Shown here in pieces: positions 7,357 to 14,110 of a DNA stretch of 28,189 nt (position 1 is the stretch's first letter; every line of letters begins with the position of its first letter). The position numbers were made by a program, and so were the translations under genes. This DNA comes from a virus: the IMG/VR virus record IMGVR_UViG_3300035698_023959, positions 1 to 28,189 of that record, one strand, 5' to 3'. Below the pieces are notes generated by a model that worked only from the letters and a program-made list of their open reading frames with translations, did not search any database and was not told the DNA's origin.

Positions 7357-10091
7357 AGCGCACCTCCACACGTCAAGCACTTCGGATTCTTTTCCCGGCG
7401 CGACTCTCGTGGCGGATTCCATCTACCGCATCCTTCGCAGATCTCATGCGCCATTCGTTCTAGAAACTCGGCCTGTTCGAGAAGCGGTCGATGATCGATC
7501 TTGTTGCGCCAAGCAGATGTTCCATCGTACGAAACGAGCGTACCCCATCGATAACCAACATCGACGTCCACAGTGAAAGGTATCTCATCCCCAAATACCT
7601 TTTCCGCCGCCTTTTCCATAGCCTTCCGTAGCAGCTCGGCGGCTTCCGCAATGCGTACGTCATCATCAGGACATTCCACGATGTCGCTGTCATGTACCGT
7701 TATGAGCGGGAAGACATCCTTGGGCGCTGTGCGTTGTGTGACGATGAGAGCATCTATCGTTAGATCGCTTGCTGTTCCGGCGCAAGGCGCGTGAACGACT
7801 GCCTTCTTAGCGTCTGCTGCGTTCGTATCCAGCAATAGCGGAAAACGTCGTTTCCTTCCCGTAGGACTCTGTACATAGCCCTGCTGTTGCAACGTCTGGA
7901 ATTGTGTTTTGCGCCATGTCGCTAAGCCCTGCATTAGTTCATTGTACCGCCTAACCCATGCTGTTGCAGCGCTAATATCCATACCAGCATCGTACGCGAA
8001 CGAGTGTTGTGTACCACCATATAGGTAGGCGAAGTTGAACATCTTGCATATGTTTCGCTGTTCCTTTGTGAAGTGCTCTCCGTACATACTCAAGGCGACC
8101 TCTGTGTGTAGATCTCGACCCTCCCTATACACACTGAGCAGAAACTCGTCTTGGCTTAGCACCGCCGCACAGCGCAATTCGGCTTGGCTGTAGTCCGCGT
8201 GAATAAGTACGTAATCGGGCGTTGCGATATAGAAGTCTCGGATAAGCTTTCCGGTCGCTTCGTACGCTCTTGGAATGGTTTGGATCGCTGGGTTACTCGC
8301 GCTGAGTCTGCCCACTTCCGTTCCTGAAACATTGAAGACGGGGTGTACTCGTCCGTTGCCGTCTTCGAACTTGTGAACATTCCTTACATAGCTAGACATC
8401 AGCTTACTGTATCGTCGAATGTCCATCATTAGTGCCAAGAACTCATCTTCGGGGTGCTTGTCCGCTAGGATCTTTAGGACTTCCTTCCTAGTCGATCTCG
8501 ACCGCTTTCCTCTCATCTGCGGCGGAGAATATCCTTTCTCATCCCAAAGTACCCTCTTCGTTTGAACATGACTATTAGGATTGAAATTAGGATCTCCTAC
8601 GTTCAACCGCAGTCGTTCGAGCACTGCTTCAGCCTTACCTTCCAAGAAGAATGCTACCTCAGTGAGCCGCTTCCAATCGATCTGCATACCGCGCATCTCG
8701 ACCTGGATAAAGGCTCTCTGTGCAGGCATAATAAGGTCAAGGTACAATCGTTTTACTTTACGTTCGAGCCCGACTTCGTTAATCAACTTGTACCATAGAC
8801 GGCGAGTATAGTCCGTATCCATTCCTGCGTACTCGCCCAGCAGCTCCGGTGGTACGTTAGCGAACGAAGTCTTCTTCGAAGGAAGATACCACTTGATCGT
8901 GTTCGCTTCATAATCAGGCACGTCGAAGTATTGTGATACAAGAGGCTTCAGAGCGTGAAACGTGCCTCGGCTTCGTTCGTCCAGGGCGCAGTGCAGTGCA
9001 TAAGTATCGTGGTGGAGCTTTGGCGTAAACCCAAGCTGCCACAGGAGGAACTTCGCATCAAACTTACCGTTGTGACCTATCCAGATAATATACGGTGCTG
9101 CGAAGAGCCTGGCCAGCGCTGCCTTGACCTGCTTTTGCCAAAGTAGTCCACCAGAGACCACCAACGATTTACCTGTTCCCCAAGACAACGATACATTCAG
9201 TATCCTGTCTCTATACGGCAAGTACCCCGTTGTTTCGAGGTCGAATGCCATTACGCACTGTACTGATTCACCCTCCCGCGCTAGCGTATTCAGTGCTACT
9301 GTGACATCCTCGATCATGCACTTCGCTGCTTTTCGTAAGGATGCTTTGTTGTCCGCGAGACGGTCCGATTCGATCCAATCGATTCCTTGCTTGATGCAAT
9401 ACGTCCGCAACCATACTAGCTCGTGGCCGTCGTGATTGTGCTTGAGCTTTGGATCGAGCCACTTGCGCATTTTAGAATCTGGATAGTGCCAGAACAATGT
9501 TTCAGTAGGAATGAAGGTCTCTGGTGCAGTTCTAGCAAACTTTTCGATGTCCCAGAGATAATCACGACCGACGTTGGCGCCTTCCGCGGACTTGAGCAAA
9601 TACGCCGGATGGAAGGTAGGTAAGACCCACCACTGATACTCTACGTTGCCCTTCGAAGTCTCCTGGATGTAGTCCACTGAAACCCAACGACCTCGTACGA
9701 ACGTTATTGGAACATCTCCCTCGCCAGTCAGGGCATAGCGCGCCTCATTACCTAAAGACAGGACATACTTCGGTCCCGCCTCAGCTATCTCTGCAAGGAG
9801 ACGGTCTTTGCAGCACTCGGCCGCTTTAGGAGGTACTCCGTCAGTGCCAGGAAAGCAAAGGACTGAGTTGGTAACGTGCATGCGTTCACGATGTATACCG
9901 ACCGCGTTCAGTGCGCCCCATACTAATAGGCCGCTCGGACCAATGAATGGAACTTTCTTGATTGCCTCTGTACGTCCAGGCGCTTCTCCAACGACCGCTA
10001 GCATAGCGTTTTTTGATCTCGATGGAGGTACGAACGCTCTATTACGTAGAGGACACTCATCGCAATGTGCGTAAGGTGCTTTTATGGTCAT
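7353..10091 (-). CDS. UDG-like / 3'-5' exonuclease / family A DNA polymerase fusion
   Basis: 912 residues from ATG 10091 (AAAGGAGG site); the frame extends further upstream but the consensus promoter lies there. Residues 1-190 resemble a family 4/5 uracil-DNA glycosylase: Cys10-x2-Cys13, 'GEAPGR' at 35-40, Cys79 and Cys94 (the four-Cys Fe-S pattern), and 'HPAYL' at 161-165. Exonuclease motifs follow: 'FDLETTGY' (D284, E286), 'GHNGKFDAKF' and 'YAGMDTDYT'. The polymerase domain has motif A 'HADYSQAELR', motif B 'RNICKMFNFAYLYGG' (Lys, Phe and Tyr at the usual spacings) and motif C 'VHDSD'. The last 27 residues add a C-x2-C-x16-C-x2-C zinc ribbon. All catalytic motifs look intact, so this is the replicative polymerase. 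UDG-like domains fused to phage family A polymerases are known (from memory, SPO1-like phages); whether this one excises or only reads uracil is unknown. First gene after its promoter. Confidence 0.9.
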   Translation of the reverse strand: MTIKAPYAHCDECPLRNRAFVPPSRSKNAMLAVVGEAPGRTEAIKKVPFIGPSGLLVWGALNAVGIHRERMHVTNSVLCFPGTDGVPPKAAECCKDRLLAEIAEAGPKYVLSLGNEARYALTGEGDVPITFVRGRWVSVDYIQETSKGNVEYQWWVLPTFHPAYLLKSAEGANVGRDYLWDIEKFARTAPETFIPTETLFWHYPDSKMRKWLDPKLKHNHDGHELVWLRTYCIKQGIDWIESDRLADNKASLRKAAKCMIEDVTVALNTLAREGESVQCVMAFDLETTGYLPYRDRILNVSLSWGTGKSLVVSGGLLWQKQVKAALARLFAAPYIIWIGHNGKFDAKFLLWQLGFTPKLHHDTYALHCALDERSRGTFHALKPLVSQYFDVPDYEANTIKWYLPSKKTSFANVPPELLGEYAGMDTDYTRRLWYKLINEVGLERKVKRLYLDLIMPAQRAFIQVEMRGMQIDWKRLTEVAFFLEGKAEAVLERLRLNVGDPNFNPNSHVQTKRVLWDEKGYSPPQMRGKRSRSTRKEVLKILADKHPEDEFLALMMDIRRYSKLMSSYVRNVHKFEDGNGRVHPVFNVSGTEVGRLSASNPAIQTIPRAYEATGKLIRDFYIATPDYVLIHADYSQAELRCAAVLSQDEFLLSVYREGRDLHTEVALSMYGEHFTKEQRNICKMFNFAYLYGGTQHSFAYDAGMDISAATAWVRRYNELMQGLATWRKTQFQTLQQQGYVQSPTGRKRRFPLLLDTNAADAKKAVVHAPCAGTASDLTIDALIVTQRTAPKDVFPLITVHDSDIVECPDDDVRIAEAAELLRKAMEKAAEKVFGDEIPFTVDVDVGYRWGTLVSYDGTSAWRNKIDHRPLLEQAEFLERMAHEICEGCGRWNPPRESRREKNPKCLTCGGAL
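7723..7734 (-). repeat. 12-mer ACGCACAGCGCC, copy 1
   Basis: Exact copy inside the polymerase gene, read there as Gln-Arg-Thr-Ala-Pro. See the finding on this motif. Confidence 0.7.
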
Positions 10092-10118
10092 CTTGCCTCC
10101 TTTAATGTCGTCTATATA

Positions 10119-10147
10119 ATTATACCTGATTTTCAGGAAAATGTCAA
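10119..10147 (-). promoter_or_regulatory. Consensus promoter for the polymerase operon
   Basis: Minus strand TTGACA, 17-base spacer, TATAAT: a perfect consensus. The spacer holds the inverted repeat CCTGATTTTCAGG (10125-10137), a possible repressor operator. It lies about 28 bases before the polymerase ATG. Confidence 0.85.
10125..10137. promoter_or_regulatory. Inverted repeat in the polymerase promoter spacer
   Basis: CCTGA TTT TCAGG, a perfect 5-bp inverted repeat between -35 and -10. A protein binding here would block RNA polymerase. No regulator is identified. Confidence 0.4.
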
Positions 10148-10160
10148 CAGAATCTGGAAC

Positions 10161-10189
10161 GAGGAAGGTAGTCATAGACTACCCTCCTC
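10161..10189 (-). terminator. Hairpin after dpdA (terminator-like, no U-tract)
   Basis: On the minus strand a 13-bp stem with three-base loop (GAGGAGGGTAGTC TAT GACTACCTTCCTC), one G-T wobble. It sits 10 bases after the dpdA stop and just before the polymerase promoter. It lacks a U-run, so termination would be factor-dependent or weak. Confidence 0.5.
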
Positions 10190-10198
10190 GATCGGTCA

Positions 10199-10975
10199 TT
10201 AACGCTCCTTCGGCGCGGAAGCCCATCGACGATAGGTCTGGATGTTCTTTAGAATCATTCCTACATCCTCAACGTTCGAAGGCGCTGGCTCGTATTCAAT
10301 CTTTGTGTATGGGTGCATTCCAATGTTAATGCCTTTCAAACCAGCCATCACTGGCCAGCTCGTATCGATCGAACGTACCCAAGGGAAGCGGTTGGCGATG
10401 CGTAACACCTCGTACATATCGCTCCATACCCCCAGCATATGAACACTGAAGCGGTTGCGATATCCACGCTGCATGAGGACGTGCAAGATTGAGGCGCGAC
10501 CGTCTATCCAGTACTTCGATGCGGTTTGACGTTTGGGGACGCCCAAGACCCTGATATCCGAGTACTCCTTCCATTCTTCCAGGGTATCGATGAGATCGGT
10601 ATGATCTACCGCGTGAAGGACGGCCATGCAGTCGAACGGTACCCGATTCCAGGCTTTCATCTTCTTGACCGCAGTACGGACGTATTCACGTGTCTTGACC
10701 GAGTCACCGAACTCATCGGGTAGAACAACCTCGTTTGCGCCAACCTTGCTCGCTATTCGTCGAATAGCCTCAAGACTCATTGGCGTACCGAGTTCCGTGA
10801 CTCCGTTGTCAATGATGAGATGTGCTCCGCAATCCATTGATGCGTGGCGAAGCTGCCGGCCGTAGAAGTCGCCTTCCAAGCCGACCGCTAAGTGCGCAAG
10901 ACCGAAAACCATGGTCGATTCGCCTGCAAGAGAGAAGTGCACGTACTTTGCTGGAGTCGTTACAAGTGCTTTCAT
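10199..10975 (-). CDS. dpdA: DpdA-like DNA guanine transglycosylase (7-deazaguanine insertion)
   Basis: 258 residues, ATG 10975, four bases after the preceding stop, with GAGG ten bases upstream. It shows features of the tRNA-guanine transglycosylase barrel as found in phage DpdA proteins: 'IIDNG' (D56), 'LPDEFGD' (residues 85-91, candidate catalytic Asp), 'VHMLG' at 178-182 and 'IDTSWP' near 203-208. The C-x-C-x2-C zinc site of bacterial Tgt is absent and the protein is shorter, as in phage DpdA. It would swap guanine in phage DNA for preQ0 or a derivative. Immediate neighbours folE, queE, queD and queC make preQ0, which is the strongest support. Alternative: a tRNA-specific homologue. The exact sequence motif it modifies cannot be predicted. 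Confidence 0.72.
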   Translation of the reverse strand: MKALVTTPAKYVHFSLAGESTMVFGLAHLAVGLEGDFYGRQLRHASMDCGAHLIIDNGVTELGTPMSLEAIRRIASKVGANEVVLPDEFGDSVKTREYVRTAVKKMKAWNRVPFDCMAVLHAVDHTDLIDTLEEWKEYSDIRVLGVPKRQTASKYWIDGRASILHVLMQRGYRNRFSVHMLGVWSDMYEVLRIANRFPWVRSIDTSWPVMAGLKGINIGMHPYTKIEYEPAPSNVEDVGMILKNIQTYRRWASAPKER

Positions 10976-10979
10976 GTGA

Positions 10980-11498
10980 TTAGTACCTCGTCGGCGTTTC
11001 CGGCAAGCTTGCCTCTTCTACGCCAGCAAGGCGGGACTTAGCCTTTTCCGCGGCAACTTGACGAATCGATTGCTCGATCGCCAAGAGAGCCTCAGCCGCG
11101 AGTTCGCCCGAATGCACCGCCTCCGCGCAAGCACCGGTATCGATCTTGTCCGGATCACGAGGATGCATTTGGTCGTGGAGCATATCACCATACACGGCCA
11201 TGAACAGCATATAGTTCGCTGCATCCAAGATATCCCCTCGTGTATGTGCCCATTGCTTCGGCACCATACACGCCTCTCCCTGATCGACTTGAGCCTTAAC
11301 GCGCCCAATCTTTTTCGTGACTTCGCCCATGAATCCGTACGGGAAAGTAACACGCTCCCACACAGGTCGTTGTGAGTCGTACTGTGTCGCCCGCTCCACA
11401 ACGATCTCTTTGGCGTCGTCGTAGATATAGAAAAGCCTGCGATTGAACTCCTCTTGGAGCTTACGGAAATGTTCCTCTGTCATCGGCAGTTCAAACAT
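10980..11498 (-). CDS. MazG/DUF1599-like NTP pyrophosphohydrolase-type protein
   Basis: 172 residues, ATG 11498 behind AGGAGG. All-helical, with 'GFMGEVTKKIGRVKAQ' at 55-70 (Glu-Val-x-x-Lys-x-x-x-Arg) and 'RGDILDAANYML' at 87-98, an acidic Asp-x-x-Asp pair. This matches the general pattern of DUF1599 (nucleotide-modification-associated domain 1) and related MazG-like nucleotide pyrophosphohydrolases; I assign by pattern, not alignment. It sits between folE and dpdA, so it may shape the nucleotide pool for the modification pathway or act on a pathway nucleotide. The C-terminus is Ala-rich and ends in a Pro/Thr tail. A 12-bp inverted repeat (11533-11605) lies upstream of its start. Confidence 0.55.
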   Translation of the reverse strand: MFELPMTEEHFRKLQEEFNRRLFYIYDDAKEIVVERATQYDSQRPVWERVTFPYGFMGEVTKKIGRVKAQVDQGEACMVPKQWAHTRGDILDAANYMLFMAVYGDMLHDQMHPRDPDKIDTGACAEAVHSGELAAEALLAIEQSIRQVAAEKAKSRLAGVEEASLPETPTRY

Positions 11499-11532
11499 GT
11501 TTCCTCCTGAGAACGGTACATAAGGGTTTATA

Positions 11533-11605
11533 ATGAGGGAGGCGACGTATCATATCAGTACTTGACTTATTAGGTATTTTCCCGATGGATAGCCGCCTCC
11601 CTCAT
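11533..11605 (-). promoter_or_regulatory. 12-bp inverted repeat between folE and the MazG/DUF1599-like gene
   Basis: Arms ATGAGGGAGGCG (11533-11544) and CGCCTCCCTCAT (11594-11605) pair perfectly with a 49-base loop. On the transcript the pyrimidine arm is complementary to the downstream AGGAGG ribosome site, so hairpin and ribosome-site pairing are mutually exclusive. Function is inferred only. Confidence 0.55.
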
Positions 11606-11608
11606 CCT

Positions 11609-12229
11609 TTAACGACGTACTTCGGACATGAACTCCGCTTTAGCGGCAGGATTGAGCCGATAGATCCCTCTAAGCACGGTAGTGATCATCAAGGGTATCG
11701 GCGGCTGTTTGACGTCAAGGAGCTGACATGTATGCTGTGCTTGGATGCGTACGACCACCCCAAGCGGCCGACAACTCTTTTCAAGACCGTCGGCGATCGC
11801 GTTTGCCAGGTGTTCCTGCATCCAGTAGCCTTTAGCGATGTCTCTGACCGCTAAGGGTATTTTCGAAAGCCCCAGGAGGTCGTCGTTCGGTATATAGCCA
11901 ACGCTGACGGTGCCGAAGAACGGCAGAAGGTGATGGCTACACGCTGACCAGAAGGTAATGTCTGGTACGACTACCATGTGATCGATACGCGGGTTTTCGT
12001 TCGGGAACGACGTGATATGAAGCGCTTCCTTAGGGCGCTGTGCGTCACCGATCAACGTCTGCAAATACCGAACAAAGCGATAGGGCGTCGCGTTCGTGTG
12101 CTCTGTATTGAGATCGACGCCAATCTTTGCGAGCGCAACTCTCACCGCTGTCGCTGCTGGAATGTCTACCTCAGGATGACGCTTGAGGTAGTTCTCTGAA
12201 CTGTTCTGGAATTCCTGTGCTTCTGACAT
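11609..12229 (-). CDS. folE: GTP cyclohydrolase I
   Basis: 206 residues, ATG 12229 (AAGGAG site), ten bases after queE. Converts GTP to dihydroneopterin triphosphate, the first step to 7-deazaguanines. Recognisable features: 'NATPYRFVRYL' (the D-T-P-x-R-region of the family), 'FWSACSHHLLPFFGTVSVGY' with the zinc ligands C97 and H100, and 'AQHTC' giving the third ligand C168. Length is close to the usual 190-220. Catalytic residues appear intact. Since it lies in one operon with queD, queE and queC, it most likely feeds preQ0 synthesis rather than folate. The 12-mer ACGCACAGCGCC falls inside it at 12034-12045. Confidence 0.9.
   Translation of the reverse strand: MSEAQEFQNSSENYLKRHPEVDIPAATAVRVALAKIGVDLNTEHTNATPYRFVRYLQTLIGDAQRPKEALHITSFPNENPRIDHMVVVPDITFWSACSHHLLPFFGTVSVGYIPNDDLLGLSKIPLAVRDIAKGYWMQEHLANAIADGLEKSCRPLGVVVRIQAQHTCQLLDVKQPPIPLMITTVLRGIYRLNPAAKAEFMSEVRR
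12034..12045 (-). repeat. 12-mer ACGCACAGCGCC, copy 2
   Basis: Exact copy inside folE, read there as Asp-Ala-Gln-Arg-Pro. Confidence 0.7.
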
Positions 12230-12238
12230 AGTAGCTCC

Positions 12239-12877
12239 TTATTCTATGTTGAGCATCTTGTGAAGTTGAACCGATAGCCGGACATTGAAAAGTTTCGCTG
12301 CTTTGATGGCAAATCGGGTCGATGCTAGGTTGAAGTCGGTAGACTGTGTAGCCCACGGTTGCACACTGATACAACAGTGCGAATTGAGACTACGGACGCA
12401 CTCGATAGTATCCGAAAGATGTTTTGAAGTCTGGATCGTATTGGGATGACTCAGAAGGAGCTTTACCTCGTCCGCGTGAGGCAACAATGGAAGCTCTCGA
12501 ACGTTATTGGTCTTTGGTGAGACGACAAGCCAGTCGATGTCCTTGAGCAACCCCTGCGCTAACCATAACGTACCGTTCGTTTCCATTGCGATGGAGTAAT
12601 CGCGTTGTGTGAGAGCACGTAGTAGTTCCCGGAGTGCCAAAGGCTGCATTGTCGGTTCGCCGCCTGTGAGACACACCCATTTAACTCTCTTGAACTCCAT
12701 GATCTCCCGAATCACTTCCATCGCGACCATCTCTTTGCCGCTTTCCTCGCCGAGCGCGTTAGGAGTATCACAACCGACGCAACGCAAGTTGCAGCCAGCG
12801 AAACGAACGAAGTGCATCGGTAAACCTGTCTTTGCACCTTCGCCCTGGACAGTGGTAAAGACCTTTATGATTCGCAT
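12239..12877 (-). CDS. queE: 7-carboxy-7-deazaguanine synthase (radical SAM)
   Basis: 212 residues, ATG 12877 with AAGGG upstream, overlapping the end of queD by 13 bases. It turns 6-carboxytetrahydropterin into 7-carboxy-7-deazaguanine. The N-terminus has 'VQGEG' and the cluster-binding 'CNLRCVGC' (Cys29, Cys33, Cys36; C-x3-C-x2-C), the latter followed by 'DTPNA', which is the typical queE form. 'LTGGEP' near residue 70 is the SAM-binding motif. Length fits the family (about 200-230). Third gene of the preQ0 pathway cassette. Confidence 0.9.
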   Translation of the reverse strand: MRIIKVFTTVQGEGAKTGLPMHFVRFAGCNLRCVGCDTPNALGEESGKEMVAMEVIREIMEFKRVKWVCLTGGEPTMQPLALRELLRALTQRDYSIAMETNGTLWLAQGLLKDIDWLVVSPKTNNVRELPLLPHADEVKLLLSHPNTIQTSKHLSDTIECVRSLNSHCCISVQPWATQSTDFNLASTRFAIKAAKLFNVRLSVQLHKMLNIE

Positions 12878-13239
12878 ACGACCCTTACCCCCTGTCCTGG
12901 ATCCTCCCAGACCGTCAACGCGCTCAAGTATACACCAACTCGTACCCCTGAAAGCACGGAGTCGTACATGTCAAAGAGCCATTCTGCGATGTGCTCCGCC
13001 GTCGGATTGAAGATGTAGTCGTTGAAATGGATATGGTCTTTTACCGCGCCGTCGGTGAGCGCCTCGACATCATGGAAGTCCATAATCATTCCTGAAGTCT
13101 CACCAACAGTGCCTGCAATCTCGAGATCGATAAAGTATGTATGTCCATGAAGTGCAGCGCACTTGCCGACATACCCAGGCAAAAAGTGCGAGCCGTTGAG
13201 CTTGACGCGATACAGAAGGGTCGCCTCTAGCTTTGGCAC
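12865..13239 (-). CDS. queD: 6-carboxy-5,6,7,8-tetrahydropterin synthase
   Basis: 124 residues from GTG 13239, with AAAGGAG seven bases ahead; the start overlaps the end of queC by 13 bases, so the genes are coupled. It makes 6-carboxytetrahydropterin from the FolE product. Zinc ligands H18, H31 and H33 sit in 'GSHFLPG' and 'LHGH', and catalytic Cys27 in 'GKCAALHGH'. 'GMIMDFHD' and 'NPTAEHIAEW' are typical family segments. All key residues are present. Confidence 0.9.
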   Translation of the reverse strand: MPKLEATLLYRVKLNGSHFLPGYVGKCAALHGHTYFIDLEIAGTVGETSGMIMDFHDVEALTDGAVKDHIHFNDYIFNPTAEHIAEWLFDMYDSVLSGVRVGVYLSALTVWEDPGQGVRVVCES

Positions 13240-13970
13240 TGTTCATCTCCTTTCAATGGATCTTGAGCGTATTCGATCGGGTCCTGCAGCTTGTTGTGAT
13301 AGAAGGCGTTGAGACGCAGTTTACAGGTAGAGCAGACGCCGCAGGATACATGACGGACTTTGAGGAGAGGGTCTCCCGGAGTATAGACGGGTACGAACTG
13401 AGGATCATAACATGACCAAGTGAGCTCAAGGGGTGCTCTGAGTTTCACCCCCGTTCGAACAATTGCCGTCTTTGACATCTTGATGATCGGCGTATACAGT
13501 GAGATCTCTCCGGCGGTCGCTTCAGCCAAGGCACGCTTCATAGCGACAATGAAGGATGCAGTACAGTCGGGATAGTCTGCATCCTGTTCGTGCACACCAA
13601 TGCTAAGCGCACCAAAGCCGTGTTGTAGGCCCAGTGCTGCCGCGTGAGCGATCATAATCATGTTTCGATTGGGTACGTACGTCGATGGAATGCCTCCCGT
13701 ACCACTGATGCCGTGAGGCGCATCCGCAGAGGTCAAAGAGCTTCCACCCAGACCAGGGAGCGTAATGATGAAACGATCTTCCTCCTCGATCCTATAGTGA
13801 TCGCACAGCGCGTTGAATGCCCTGCGCTCCGGTACACTGTTGTTCTGCGTGTACTCAAAGTGAACGGCGCCGGTACGAGAGGGATGGATTAGATCGGAGA
13901 TCATAGCCAGCGATACTGCACTGTCTAGACCTCCACTGAGCACTGCGAGTAGTTGACGATCCTTAGTCAT
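13227..13970 (-). CDS. queC: 7-cyano-7-deazaguanine (preQ0) synthase
   Basis: 247 residues, ATG 13970 (AAAGGAG site), the first gene after the promoter at 14032-14060. An adenylating enzyme that converts 7-carboxy-7-deazaguanine and ammonia to preQ0. Features: ATP-binding 'LSGGLDS' (P-loop-like PPi motif), 'STYVPNRNM' typical of QueC, and C-terminal zinc cysteines in 'WSCYDP' and 'CGVCSTC'. No glutamine amidotransferase domain is fused, in contrast to archaeosine-type (Gat-QueC) phage genes, so the expected product is preQ0 itself. The four genes run in order queC-queD-queE-folE with short overlaps. Confidence 0.92.
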   Translation of the reverse strand: MTKDRQLLAVLSGGLDSAVSLAMISDLIHPSRTGAVHFEYTQNNSVPERRAFNALCDHYRIEEEDRFIITLPGLGGSSLTSADAPHGISGTGGIPSTYVPNRNMIMIAHAAALGLQHGFGALSIGVHEQDADYPDCTASFIVAMKRALAEATAGEISLYTPIIKMSKTAIVRTGVKLRAPLELTWSCYDPQFVPVYTPGDPLLKVRHVSCGVCSTCKLRLNAFYHNKLQDPIEYAQDPLKGDEQCQS

Positions 13971-14031
13971 TGTGGCTCCTTTCAGAACAAAGAACGAGTA
14001 GTCGTGCGCGTATGTGCGTGTACTTGCTATA

Positions 14032-14060
14032 ATTATAACCTAAAACAGCAAGAAAATCAA
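14032..14060 (-). promoter_or_regulatory. Sigma-70-type promoter for queC-queD-queE-folE
   Basis: Minus strand TTGATT, 17-base spacer, TATAAT; it lies 62 bases before queC. Confidence 0.78.
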
Positions 14061-14082
14061 CACGCAATTTAACTATATTTAC
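14061..14082 (-). promoter_or_regulatory. Conserved block abutting the -35 (copy 2)
   Basis: Plus-strand reading CACGCAATTTAACTATATTT then AC, directly beside the -35 of the queC promoter. 19 of 22 bases match the block at 21836-21857. Part of it (CAGTTTACGATGTAC-like) is also seen next to the 18772-18800 promoter. Confidence 0.5.
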
Positions 14083-14110
14083 GGAACTCTTCGATATGCC
14101 CTCTCTCTTT

